From Pseudoalteromonas luteoviolacea (GTDB lineage: Bacteria; Pseudomonadota; Gammaproteobacteria; Enterobacterales; Alteromonadaceae), in contig NZ_JWIC01000006.1 of the NCBI RefSeq assembly GCF_000814765.1, forward strand, positions 642,007 through 706,006: a stretch of DNA of 64,000 nt, given 5' to 3'. Of the stretch, positions 52,930-62,275 are shown piece after piece (position 1 is the first letter of the stretch; each line of letters starts with the position of its first letter). A model generated the notes under the pieces. That model was given only the letters and a program-made list of their open reading frames with translations. It was not told where the DNA came from and made no database searches. The translations under genes were made by a program, and so were the position numbers.

Positions 52930-55422
52930 ATGGCATTTAGCACAGGGCTGTTGATCCTGCTGTTTGTGATCTTCGCACTCTTTATTGGCGCATTTGTGCG
53001 CCATATTTTAAAAGGCACACAAGTCCCCTACACGGTTGCGCTCTTATTGTTAGGCATCGCAATCGGGTTGCTGCAAAGGGGAGATTTATTTAATGCATAT
53101 GCCCCAGAGTTTGGCCAAAGTTTATCTTTGGTTGCCGAAATAGACTCTCACCTATTCTTATATCTGTTTTTGCCGACGCTCATTTTTGAAAGCGCATTTG
53201 CCATGGAAGTGCATTTATTCCGCCGCATGTTTACACAAATCGCGATTTTAGCTGTCCCTGGTTTAATGCTGGCGATTTGGTTAACTGCAGAGCTCATATT
53301 TGCCATTGTACCCGATGGCTGGGGCTGGAGCTGGGCCATTTGCCTGATGTTTGGTGCTTTGATCAGTGCCACAGATCCGGTCGCTGTCGTCGCGCTTTTA
53401 AAAGAAGTCAGCTCTCGAAAGCGCCTTGAAACCCTCATTGAAGGCGAGTCACTACTCAATGACGGTACCGCAATCGTATTCTTTTCACTCTTTTTTGCGT
53501 GGGTTACCGCAACTTACAGTGGTGATATCAACGCTGGACTTTCATCGCCTTTACATGTCACTGGCGAGTTTTTGCAAGTTGTCTTGGTGGGTCTGGCAAT
53601 AGGCTTAGCCGTGGGTGGCCTATGTATTATGTGGATTGAGCATGTATTTAACGACCCAATGATCGAGATCTCTTTAACCATTGCGGCAGCTTACTCAGTT
53701 TTTTTTATTGCGGAGAATTTTCACGTATCAGGAGTTGTTGCGGTTGTCACGTTAGCCATAATGTTTGCGAGTATCGGTCGAACGCGGATCAGCCCTGAAG
53801 TCGCTGGATTTTTACATCATTTTTGGGAAATGATGGCCCATATGGCCAACACACTCATCTTTTTACTGGTTGGCATATTGGTCGCTATCCGTGTACCACT
53901 GAATGATATGCAAGCATGGAAAATGCTGGCATTACTTTACGCTGGTATTTTAATCATTCGGGCACTCTCTATCACCGTGTGTATGCCGGCCCTAACTAGA
54001 TTAGGTATTGGTATTAATTTTCCAAAAGCCGCGGTGCTGTGCTGGGGTGGACTGCGCGGTGCGGTGTCATTAGCCTTGGCACTGGCCGTAGTCGCCAGTG
54101 ATGTAATACCAAAAGAAATTGGTGATCGGGTGCTGTTTTTATGTGCAGGCATCGTGGTCTTAACCATTTTGGTTAATGGCTCCACGATGGGCTGGTTACT
54201 TAAAATACTCGGCTTAAGCTCATTACCTCCGGCAAAGCAAGCGACCGTAGACAAAGCCCAAGGCACTATCAGTAATGAGCTACACGAGATGCTGCCGGTG
54301 ATGATGACCAACCCATTCTTGCAAGGCGCAGACTGGGAAACCGTGAAGCAAAAGTCGCAGCTACAAGTGCTCAATGAGACTGAATCAAATAATAAAATAA
54401 CCACAGACGAGCTCAACACGGCATACAAAAGACGACTGCTCGAGACTGAACGCAAACATTATTGGACGCAATTTGAACAAGGGATGTTGAGCAAACAAGC
54501 TACTAGCAAGTTAGTCGAAGCAGTTGAATCTGCCCTTGACGGTGAGCCCCAAATTAGCCCAAGAACCTCCATTTATACGGTATGGCAAACCCCAAAATGG
54601 CTGCAACCACTTAGACAGTATTCATGGTTAAACAAGCTCTTATTGACCTTTTACTTTAAGAAGCTTGCCTTGGGTTACGACATTGCTCGGGGCTTTATGC
54701 ACGCACAAGAGGCACTGCAAAGTCATGTCCAAACGTTAGCACCTAGCCAGTCTGCAGCTGATTTAGTGTTGAAAGATGTCAAAGATAACAAAACACGTAC
54801 ACTAGAGCGCATGAATGAACTACACGAAAGTTTTCCAGAAATTATTCAATCCTTACAGACACAAGCTGCCACTAGGTTATTACTCAATCGCGAACGTGCA
54901 GTCATCAACGCACAACTTAAGCAAGCTGTGTTAGATAAACCCGAAGCACAAAGGTTATTAGCATGCGTTGAAGACAAGATGGCCAATCTTCAAAATGAGT
55001 CAATCTTCAAAACGACCAAGCAACAGCAATTTACCAATGATATTCCTTGGGCTAAGAACTTACCGCTCACCACACGTGAAAAACTGTCCGCTTTTGTAGA
55101 ACATCAGGTTTATGAAGCGCAGCAAGTAATTTGCAACGAAAATCAGCCGATGTCGAAAATTGGCGTTATTGTAAGAGGAAGCGTTAAAGAGCAATGGAAC
55201 GTATCATCAGGTAATGACGTAAATCACACTTGTACAAATAAAGGGCCGGGCGAATCAATTGCTCTTACAGCATTGCTAAGCGGTGCATGCGCAACCGACA
55301 TTACCAGTGACACACCCTGTGATATTATGTGGCTACCTTGTGATAAGCTTAAGCAATTAATGCAAAATGATAGCCAATTAACCCAAGTAGTTTGCAAGTT
55401 AATGCAAGAATATACTAACTAA
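52930..55422 (+). CDS. NhaP-type Na+/H+ antiporter with a large C-terminal cytoplasmic region
   Basis: An 830-residue protein. Residues of about 1-430 form a CPA1 antiporter with 12 or so membrane helices. The TDP motif (Asp149) and the ESLLNDGTA motif (Glu173, Asp178) carry the ion-binding acids. The 400-residue cytoplasmic tail is mostly helical and ends in a cyclic-nucleotide-binding-like domain (about 710-825, GVIVRGSVKEQWNV with a beta-roll pattern). This architecture resembles plant SOS1 and bacterial NhaP relatives. It exchanges Na+ or K+ for protons, probably regulated through the tail. Confidence 0.9.
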   Translation: MAFSTGLLILLFVIFALFIGAFVRHILKGTQVPYTVALLLLGIAIGLLQRGDLFNAYAPEFGQSLSLVAEIDSHLFLYLFLPTLIFESAFAMEVHLFRRMFTQIAILAVPGLMLAIWLTAELIFAIVPDGWGWSWAICLMFGALISATDPVAVVALLKEVSSRKRLETLIEGESLLNDGTAIVFFSLFFAWVTATYSGDINAGLSSPLHVTGEFLQVVLVGLAIGLAVGGLCIMWIEHVFNDPMIEISLTIAAAYSVFFIAENFHVSGVVAVVTLAIMFASIGRTRISPEVAGFLHHFWEMMAHMANTLIFLLVGILVAIRVPLNDMQAWKMLALLYAGILIIRALSITVCMPALTRLGIGINFPKAAVLCWGGLRGAVSLALALAVVASDVIPKEIGDRVLFLCAGIVVLTILVNGSTMGWLLKILGLSSLPPAKQATVDKAQGTISNELHEMLPVMMTNPFLQGADWETVKQKSQLQVLNETESNNKITTDELNTAYKRRLLETERKHYWTQFEQGMLSKQATSKLVEAVESALDGEPQISPRTSIYTVWQTPKWLQPLRQYSWLNKLLLTFYFKKLALGYDIARGFMHAQEALQSHVQTLAPSQSAADLVLKDVKDNKTRTLERMNELHESFPEIIQSLQTQAATRLLLNRERAVINAQLKQAVLDKPEAQRLLACVEDKMANLQNESIFKTTKQQQFTNDIPWAKNLPLTTREKLSAFVEHQVYEAQQVICNENQPMSKIGVIVRGSVKEQWNVSSGNDVNHTCTNKGPGESIALTALLSGACATDITSDTPCDIMWLPCDKLKQLMQNDSQLTQVVCKLMQEYTN

Positions 55423-55427
55423 TTGTT

Positions 55428-55930
55428 TTAGATATCCGTTTCGCTATTACGTTTTAGCTGCTCAATTAACTGCATAACAGAGTGTTGGCTATAGACTTTG
55501 ATGCCTTTGGATCTGAGCAGTTGTGCAGTGACGCCAGCACCGTTTACTTTCTTACCAGAAAAAGTGCCATCATATATTTTTTCACTTCCGCAAGATGGGC
55601 TACCCTCTGCCAAAACCGCGAATTTTATTTGTTGTTGCAAACAAATTTGCAGCGCTTGATACGCACCATCTAAAAAAGCATCGGTCACATCGACTCCATC
55701 ATCTCCGACAACACGCGCTTGTTGGTGGATGACATCACGCCCTTCGCCTCCGATAATTTCCGCAGGCGCTCTAGGTATCGGTAAACCAGCAGAGACTTCT
55801 GGACAAAAACCAACAAGCTTAACGTTTAAATCTAACCAACGCTTATCTGACTCATCCAGCCGATAAGTTACTTCCGTTATACCTCACTTTAATTACCCAT
55901 TAAACAGGCGCTTACAAAGACCTTTTGCAT
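55428..55930 (-). pseudogene. DUF523 gene with two frameshifts
   Basis: The gene starts at the ATG at 55930 with GGAG before it: MQKVFVSACLMGN. It breaks, continues in a second frame as VRYNGSN and in a third as RLDESDKRWLDL followed by KLVGFCPEVSAGLPIP, and ends as EGSPSCGS...FSGKKVNGAGVTAQLL. Each shift equals one inserted base, near 55888-55894 and 55862-55880. The conserved DUF523 cysteine motifs (SACLMGN, FCPEVSAGLP, SPSCG) are all kept. The damage is therefore recent or a sequence error. Confidence 0.75.
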
Positions 55931-56111
55931 CCATACTCCAGATTAAATACTGCACTAACTTCTATTTACCCATAAAAAGTACACCGAGTTCATTATAGTA
56001 GAGTAATTATTTAACACTAAAGAAATATTTATTCTTTTAATAGATAATAAACAACTTAAACCACCTAATTCATAGCATTATAAAACAACAACATGCAACT
56101 TTGATCCTATT

Positions 56112-56127
56112 TTGCATACGTATTCAA
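56112..56127. promoter_or_regulatory. LacI-type palindromic operator, first amylase gene
   Basis: TTGCATACGTATTCAA, a 16-bp imperfect palindrome with a central CG; the inner ATACGTAT is perfect. The same 16-mer is found before the second amylase. A TATATT -10-like element follows 23 bases later at 56150, so a bound LacI-family repressor (MalR-like) would sit beside or over the -35 position. Confidence 0.65.
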
Positions 56128-56185
56128 TGGAATGTTCCTCAAAGCACCTTATATTGTAAAACTCATGTAAATGAGAGGCACAATA

Positions 56186-58218
56186 ATGAAAAATATAATA
56201 CTACCAATCGTCGCAAGTGTTTCGGTACTTGCATCAAACTGCACCTATGCTACGCCTAGTAACACGGGTGCACCCACGACATTTGTTCACCTGTTTGAGT
56301 GGTCTTGGCCTGATGTCGCCAAAGAATTGTGAAACCTTTTTAGGGCCACAAGGCTATGCGGCAGTTCAGGTTTCACCGCCGAGTGAACATATCACCGGGA
56401 GTCAATGGTGGACAAGATATCAAACCTGTTAGCTATCAACTTGTCAGTCGCGGCGGAGATAGAGCTGCGTTCATCGACATGGTTTCTCGATGTAAAGCTG
56501 TAGGGGGTCGATATTTATGTTGATGCGGTGATAAATCATATGGCACACGGAAGCGGTACCCGGGTCGCAGGCAGTCAGTTTGGTAACAAACAATACCCCC
56601 ATCTTACAGCTCAAATAACTTCCATCAAACCTGTGCAATTAACCCTGAAGATTACGGCAATAACCCGTGGCGCGCTGCAGCATTGTGAATTAGTGGGATT
56701 GCACGACTTGGACACCGATGCACCTTATGTGCAGTCGCAGCTTGCAAATTACTTAAATGACTTGCTCGATATTGGCGTAGCGGGTTTTCGTTTGGATGCA
56801 AGCAAGCATATGCCTGCAAACGACATCGGCGATATTCCCGGTAAACTCAATAAGCAATCTGTGGTGTTTCAAGAGGTCATAGATCAAGGGGGGTGAAGCA
56901 GTTCAAGCGTCTGAATACTTTCAAAATGGCTTAGTCACTGAGTTCAAATACAGCATTTAAACTCCAGCGAAACATTTAAAACAGGCCAGCTTGCTTGGCT
57001 TAAATCTTTGGTGAGCAACTGGGGGCTTTATGCCAAGCTATAAAGCCGTTGTATTTTCTGATAACCCATGACAATCAACGCGGGCATGGCGGTGCAGGCT
57101 CTATTGTCACCTTCCACGACGGTAAACTATATGAACTGGGCCAATGTGTTCATGCTTACCTACCCCTATGGCTATCCAAAAGTAATGTCTAAGCTGATGA
57201 ATTTAATGGCAATACCCGATGCCCGCGCGGTCCAAACGGTACCCGTTCATCAAAGGTAATAATCTAAATTGCAACGCGCACAGCAATGGCAATGTGAGCA
57301 CAGAAAGCCCTTTATTGCAGGCGCAATGCGCTTTAGAAATCATACCCAATGATGACTGGTCAGTACAAAATTGGTGGGACAATAGCAATAACCAAATTGC
57401 TTTTTCGCGCGGTAATTTAGGGTTTGTGGCCATCAATAGAGAATCGAACAATATGAATGTGAGGTTGGCAACCGGTCTTCCTGCGGGCACATATTGTGAC
57501 GAGCTTTCTGGCGGTAAAACTTCGGGATATTGCAATGGCAGAGCAATTACGGTTGATGGCGATGGGACTGCTCAAATATCACTATCCTCTATGGATGCAA
57601 TCGCGATCCATCACCAAAGTATGACTACAGATACCCCTAATGACGGCGACGAAGATTGGCAAAGAACGGTTGTATTTATAAAGGCACAAACACAAAGCGG
57701 CCAAGATATGTTTGTACGCGGCGGCTTGGACCACAATGCAGCGTCACAACGAGGATTGCAATGCGACCAAAACCCCATACTTTGCCAAATTCCAATTAGA
57801 CATCTAAACCTCAGAAATCAAACCACTGCACCATGGAAATCAGGAGATACCTACCTAGACTGGCAGGCAACTGAGCCTGATCAATCAATTCATGCCCAAG
57901 GGACTGCTTTAGATTGGACAACCAATATTTGGCCTGCAAATTGGGGCGAAAAGAAAACCTACGATCTTCATGGATTTGGTGAGTCGGGTTTAAACCAATG
58001 GGGGACCACACTACTGGAAACTTGATGTAGAAATGGATTGCAATCAAACTCACCAAGGCTGGTTTGAGCTAAAAGCATTTGTCAAAAATGGTCAAGGATG
58101 GGAAAGTGATATTCTTCAAGCAAACCGACCTTATGCTAGCAATAACCACTTCGCGCAGTGTGGCAAACTAAACGTATTTGAGTTTGGTAAAAACACACAC
58201 CTCATACAGGCTCTCTAG
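56186..58218 (+). pseudogene. GH13 alpha-amylase with C-terminal extension, interrupted by about 20 single-base insertions
   Basis: The gene starts at the ATG at 56186 with a signal peptide and then [14 protein letters not shown]. Pieces of one protein appear in alternating frames: [32 protein letters not shown], the nucleophile segment GFRLDASKH, the acid [20 protein letters not shown] and [11 protein letters not shown] clean C-terminal half begins at about 57360 and contains an extra domain of about 190 residues (VVFIKAQTQSGQDMFVRGG onwards). Every shift can be undone by deleting one base; almost all lie in runs or repeats. Homology to the Pseudoalteromonas haloplanktis amylase is clear. 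Confidence 0.85.
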
Positions 58219-58246
58219 TGTTAAGATAACACCTTAAAATTTGTGT

Positions 58247-58273
58247 ATGGCAACCGTTTTTGGTTGCCATTTT
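58247..58273 (+). terminator. terminator between the two amylase genes
   Basis: ATGGCAACC, a six-base T-rich loop and GGTTGCCAT followed by TTTT. It ends the first amylase transcript directly before the operator of the second. Confidence 0.75.
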
Positions 58274-58287
58274 GCATACGTATTCAA
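58272..58287. promoter_or_regulatory. LacI-type palindromic operator, second amylase gene
   Basis: Identical to the 16-mer at 56112-56127 and placed 61 bases before the ATG (59 in the first copy). A TATATT follows at 58311. Both genes therefore probably share one repressor. Confidence 0.65.
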
Positions 58288-58347
58288 TACGATTATTCCC
58301 ATAAGACCGATATATTGTCTTTCTCCAAAGAAATGAGAAATATAAGA

Positions 58348-59765
58348 ATGAAAAATAACCGACTCCCTACTCTAGCTGGACTTGCACTCATTGCATCTTC
58401 CAACGTGAATGCATCAGGGCATACCCCTACCACATTTGTACATTTGTTTGAGTGGTCTTGGCCCGATATTGCCACTGAATGCGAGACATTTTTAGGACCT
58501 CAAGGTTATAAAGCGGTTCAAGTGTCACCGCCTAATGAACATATCGCAGGCGATCAGTGGTGGACAAGATATCAGCCCGTCACTTATGAAATAAACAGTC
58601 GCAGTGGCGACAAAGCGCAATTTGTCGATATGATTAAGCGATGCAAAGCGCAAGGCGTGGACATCTATGTCGATGCAGTGATTAATCACATGGCCCACGG
58701 TAGCGGTAAAAAGTATTACTGGCAAGTCGTATGGCAATAAGCACTACCCCATTTACTCTCCTAAAGATTTCCACAAACCCTGTACTATCAATGGCACTGA
58801 CTACGTAAATAACGCGTGGCGCGTGCAAAACTGTGAACTGGTTGGCCTACATGATTTAAATACTGACTCTATCGGTGTTCAGGCAAAAATCGCCAGTTAC
58901 CTAAACAAACTTACAGGCTTAGGCGTGGCAGGATTCAGACTTGATGCCAGTAAACATATGCCCACTGAGGATATCGCCGCAATTTTAAAACAGCTCAATG
59001 ACTCACCGCTTATTTTTCAAGAAGTCATAGATCAAGGGGGAGAAGCAATCTCATCAGTGCCGTATCTCAGCAACGGTATGGTCACAGAGTTCAAATACAG
59101 CGTCAAACTGAGCCATGTTTTTAAACAAGGGGAACTGGCTTCACTGAAAACCTTTGTTAAGGACTGGGGTTTAATACCCAGTGAAAAAGCCATTATATTC
59201 ACAGACAACCACGATAACCAGCGCGGTCACGGTGGTGCTGGCGACATCGTCACGTTTAAAGATAAAACACTGTATGACCTTGCTAACGTATTTATGTTGG
59301 CCTATCCGTATGGTTATCCAAAAGTGATGTCCAGTTATGAATTTAATGGCGATACTGATGCTGGCGGACCAAAAGTGCCTGTTCACCAATCTGGTAAACT
59401 CAACTGCCAAGACACCTTGTGGCAATGTGAACATAGAAAACCCATGATCGCCGGCGCAATGCGTTTTAGAAGTTACACGGCCGACCAATCCAACCATTTC
59501 AAATTGGTGGGACAATGGTAAAAACCAAATTGCGTTTTCACGCGGAGATCTTGGGTTTGTCGCGATTAATCGCGAAGATAAAATGATGTATGCCACGTTT
59601 CAAACCGGTTTACTACCCGGCACATATTGTGATGAGTTGAGCATGGATACCAATCAAGGGCCGTGTATAGGGAAATCTATCACTGTAAAGCAAGACGGTA
59701 CTGCTTTAATACAACTAAAACCGATGGATGCAATCGCCATACATCACCTTGCAAGATTGAAGTAG
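58348..59765 (+). pseudogene. second tandem GH13 alpha-amylase, two single-base insertions
   Basis: It begins [18 protein letters not shown] with a signal peptide and aligns along its length with the first copy. The catalytic motifs are intact: [18 protein letters not shown] and [10 protein letters not shown]. Two frame breaks exist: one extra A in the run near 58713 (restoring [17 protein letters not shown]) and one extra A near 59507 (restoring [13 protein letters not shown]). After repair it would encode about 470 residues without the C-terminal extension of copy 1. Chloride-binding Arg and Asn positions of the P. haloplanktis enzyme appear conserved. Confidence 0.85.
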
Positions 59766-59789
59766 TATGGCCTTGGTGCAAAGCGCTAT

Positions 59790-59845
59790 CGTACGAAAGG
59801 TTAATGACACAGCACGAAGCGCTGACATTCTTTTCGCGCAAGGTG
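59790..59845. repeat. 56-bp repeat, copy 1
   Basis: One of three copies of a 56-bp element containing a GCGAAGCGC-type palindrome (others at 59911 and 63537). Confidence 0.7.
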
Positions 59846-59850
59846 ATTAA

Positions 59851-60381
59851 CGTGCAAAATGTAACGACTGCGAGCGAAGCGAGTACGTTCAATTTGCGCA
59901 AGGTGAATATCGTGTGAAAGGCTAATGATACAGCGCGAAGCGCTGACATTCTTTTCGCGCAAGGTGAAGTGAGCAATTTAACCAAAGGTAGTCGTTACGC
60001 CCCTATTAAACCAAAGCAGATTCTCTCTATGTCATTCCGGACTTGCTCCGGAAACCATAGAATAGTCAAAGAAAAATTGATCCTGAATCAAGTTCAGGAT
60101 GACGGATTTGGAGATTGGTGTATTACCAATAAGAAATCAACATCATGACACCGCAATTAATTTTGAGCATGTTCTCTCTACGTCATTCCGGACTTGCTCC
60201 GGAAACCATAGAATAGTCACAGAAAAAATAGATCCTGAATCAAGTTCAGGATGACGGATTTGGAGATTGGTGTATTACCGATAAGAAATCAACATCATGA
60301 CACCGCAATTAATTTTGAACATGTTCTCTCTATGTCATTCCGGACTTGCTCCGGAAACCATAGAATAGTCACAGAAAAAAT
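59851..60381. repeat. left direct repeat including a tandem 152-bp palindromic array
   Basis: From CGTGCAAAATGTA at 59851 this stretch matches 63477 onwards with only scattered differences. It includes three tandem units starting with GTCATTCCGG at 60031, 60182 and 60334 (period 151-152). Each full unit holds an element of about 73 bp bounded by GTCAT and ATGAC with two hairpins (TCCGGA...TCCGGA and TCCTGAA...TTCAGGA). This is the widespread REP-like GTCATTCCGG element. Unit 3 is cut off at about 60381, where the cassette block begins. Confidence 0.85.
59911..59966. repeat. 56-bp repeat, copy 2
   Basis: A near-identical copy of the 56-bp element at 59790, with GCGCGAAGCGCT inside. Confidence 0.7.
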
Positions 60382-60447
60382 GAAAACTGTGAAGCGGAGC
60401 GAAACCGAGCTAAGCTTTAGCATTCCCGCTTTAATAACATGTTATAT
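60382..60447 (-). repeat. truncated attC-like site at the left edge of the cassette block
   Basis: On the minus strand ATATAAC (60447-60441), directly after the stop codon of the 94-residue gene, looks like an attC R'' core. The partner half with GTTRRRY is absent; repeat unit 3 takes its place. An inner AAGCGG...CCGCTT pairing remains. Confidence 0.45.
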
Positions 60448-60450
60448 GTA

Positions 60451-60735
60451 CTAAATACCCACAAATATTAGAAATAAAAAAGTCAGTGTTAGAGTAAAGT
60501 TCAAGTACAGTGCGCACTTAATATTTGTTTGTTTAACAAAACGCCAAATTTTAGGGTTATATAGAAAGTTGGTTGCTTTTTTTTGGTGCTCCCATTTTGA
60601 GCTAAAGGCAACACCACCATATAACTTCGTTGCCAATTTAGGGCTTAGTCTTCTGAAGCTAGATAATATATAAAATTGCAATAAAACAGAACTGAAACCG
60701 ATAATTATTGGTGAATATTCGAACATAAAGAACAT
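60451..60735 (-). CDS. small cassette membrane protein
   Basis: A 94-residue protein with two hydrophobic segments, one near residues 8-26 and one at the end (LNFTLTLTFLFLIFVGI). Between them lies a basic region with FRRLSPKLATKLYGG. Its ATG overlaps the stop of the upstream gene by one base, so both form one cassette. The stop codon is next to the truncated attC. No family recognised. Confidence 0.55.
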   Translation of the reverse strand: MFFMFEYSPIIIGFSSVLLQFYILSSFRRLSPKLATKLYGGVAFSSKWEHQKKATNFLYNPKIWRFVKQTNIKCALYLNFTLTLTFLFLIFVGI

Positions 60736-60998
60736 CAAACCTTAGAGTGTATATAACGCCTTAATAAACGGCGAAAAATAGCAGGATAAACTAAGCGAAG
60801 AATGAGCGAAAGCCTGCTGTTTTGCGTCCAAAAGCAAAAGTGAACCACGAACAAACGAAAACTAAAACGGACATTTCCAATGTACTCGCCTTGTTCAATC
60901 GCTTTTTCACAAGCATAAATCAAATTTCTTAAACCAGATTCATCACCAACAATATGGTGATCTATTTGAAAATCACTTCCATCTTTTAATTGAGGCAT
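60735..60998 (-). CDS. hypothetical integron-cassette protein
   Basis: An 87-residue protein. The first half is acidic and soluble (IDHHIVGDESGLRNLIYACEKAIEQGEY), a pattern known in cassette-encoded small proteins. The second half is basic and hydrophobic (FVVHFCFW, then AIFRRLLRRYIHSKV). The abrupt change in character suggests that the original C-terminus was replaced by a frameshift, though this cannot be proven. It lies just inside attC-like site 1. Confidence 0.5.
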   Translation of the reverse strand: MPQLKDGSDFQIDHHIVGDESGLRNLIYACEKAIEQGEYIGNVRFSFRLFVVHFCFWTQNSRLSLILRLVYPAIFRRLLRRYIHSKV

Positions 60999-61032
60999 AG
61001 TCTTTCCTAATCAGCAGACCAAAATTCTTAGT

Positions 61033-61131
61033 ACATAACGTCGTTGCAACCAGCTAATAATAGTTGGTGATAATTTGTGAGGCACGAACAAAGCCAACTG
61101 TTTTTGTACGACTTGAATGACTTGTTATGCA
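61033..61131 (-). repeat. attC-like recombination site 1
   Basis: On the minus strand: R'' GCATAAC, then AAGTCATTCAAG; after an inner arm with CAAC...GTTG comes TTGCAACGAC and the R' core GTTATGT. The two ends pair as an imperfect hairpin in which GTCATT-CAA faces GTCGTTGCAA, leaving an unpaired base as in true attC sites. Length 99 bp. The stop codon of the 220-residue gene lies in the R'' core. Confidence 0.65.
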
Positions 61132-61787
61132 CCCATTTCTACTAGGTACTTACCTTTTATTTCTTTCACTTTAAGACTTTGGTTTATCTCTTGCATCTTT
61201 GCTAGTTGGGCGCGATTCATGAAATTATTTTTGAATATATCCCGGTAGCCACCATTTTCATAATCATCCAACCATGCCAAATGCTCATATGAAACTTTAA
61301 CAGACAACCCTCCCAGAATTCCCTTTTTAATCTTTGTTTCCGTGCTAATGTTATACCCAGCTTCGATTTCTAGTTCATATGCATAGCTAATGACACAACT
61401 ACATATCAAATCACGAATTACCTTTTCAAAAGTTAAATCGTAATCCTTCGGGTTATACCAAATAATTAATTCACTATACGCATGTTCATTGTAAACTGCA
61501 TTAAATAAGAGTTCGAATCCTACAACATTTTCAGTAACACCACTTAAAGCATAATATTTATCGTGCCCATGTTTTTCGAGTTTATTTCTAAGAGCTTGAA
61601 TGCCACAAGATGAGCCTTTTCTTATCCCATAAGGACCGCCGATATCAAAATCCAATGGTATTTGTAAATTATTCTCGAAAAATAACAGAATGAAGTCCAT
61701 CAACTTAGGTCTATCTATTTTATTCTGGTCATCGTCAATAATATAGAATTTATAAACTTTGAATTTTTCACTTTTCTTGAAAAACAC
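61125..61787 (-). CDS. hypothetical integron-cassette protein
   Basis: A 220-residue soluble protein whose TAA stop lies inside attC-like site 1, as is usual for cassette genes. It has no signal peptide. The N-terminal part (KVYKFYIIDDDQNKID) and GGPYGIRKGSSCGIQALRNKLE are the only features that stand out. Cysteines are few. AT content is higher than in the flanking chromosomal genes. No family recognised; cassette arrays frequently carry such unknown genes. Confidence 0.65.
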   Translation of the reverse strand: MFFKKSEKFKVYKFYIIDDDQNKIDRPKLMDFILLFFENNLQIPLDFDIGGPYGIRKGSSCGIQALRNKLEKHGHDKYYALSGVTENVVGFELLFNAVYNEHAYSELIIWYNPKDYDLTFEKVIRDLICSCVISYAYELEIEAGYNISTETKIKKGILGGLSVKVSYEHLAWLDDYENGGYRDIFKNNFMNRAQLAKMQEINQSLKVKEIKGKYLVEMGA

Positions 61788-61806
61788 AGCTTAACTCCCA
61801 TAAGGT

Positions 61807-61921
61807 GCATAACGCCCCGCTAACCCCAGACAAATACGGATATTGCCTTGAAATAAAATGAGCGAAGCGAATCACAAGGCAGCTGGAGTTTTGAGCTTCT
61901 GTTCAAGCGGTTTGTTATGTG
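61807..61921 (-). repeat. attC-like recombination site 2
   Basis: On the minus strand: ACATAAC, AAACCGCTTGAA, a longer inner region, then GGGGTTAGCGGGGC and the core GTTATGC. CCGCTTGAA faces TTAGCGG with unpaired extra bases, the expected attC asymmetry. Length about 115 bp. The general form resembles the Vibrio cholerae repeat (TAACAAACG...GGGCGTTATG). Confidence 0.7.
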
Positions 61922-61928
61922 TTTATTT

Positions 61929-62159
61929 CTAATTCTTTAAAGTAGGTTTCGAAAAGCAGGTCTGCCTCTCATCTAGTGATAAATAATTTAAAACATGTCC
62001 TAATTATTAGACTGTATTCCACGCTAAATGATGTGTTGTATCAATTGTGAATTTAACCCACCAACTTTCTTTCTCTTCAGAGCCATGCACTATCACACCT
62101 GTGACAGAGGGTACTTTTTCTAAGAACTCAATTAATTTTGAAAATGCTCGACTATCCAT
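61929..62159 (-). pseudogene. cassette gene broken by two tandem stop codons (TAATAA)
   Basis: From the ATG at 62159 the frame gives MDSRAFSKLIEFLEK, then WWVKFTIDTTHHLAWNTV, and stops at TAATAA (62004-62009). In the same frame LGHVLNYLSLDERQ continues for 24 more codons to the stop at 61929. Related cassette proteins, as far as I recall, read WNVVQELGHVLNYIS at this point, so CAA-GAA appears to have become TAA-TAA. Only 76 codons remain of a family usually longer. Confidence 0.6.
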
Positions 62160-62164
62160 AATTC

Positions 62165-62275
62165 ACATAACGCCCCAAGCAGTGTTGACTAGTATTGGCG
62201 GGCTTTTTGCCCGCGAAGTGGGAAAGAAAAAATCGTGACAATGTTACAAATCCGGCTGACTTGGCTTGTTATAGC
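62165..62275 (-). repeat. attC-like recombination site 3
   Basis: On the minus strand: CTATAAC, AAGCCAAG, an inner GCGGGCAAAAAGCCCGC hairpin, then GCTTGGGGC and the core GTTATGT. The ends pair as GCC-AAG facing CTTGGGGC with extra bases. Length 111 bp. The stop codon of the hydrolase gene (62244) lies inside the site, and the broken cassette gene starts right after it. Confidence 0.68.

Noticed and set aside
60031..60381. CRISPR array because of regularly spaced repeats
   Set aside because: The period is 152 bp, the spacers between palindromes are themselves repeated, and there are no cas genes.
62047..62238. 63-residue plus-strand gene in the cassette block
   Set aside because: It overlaps attC-like site 3 and lies opposite a minus-strand frame that has family-like sequence.
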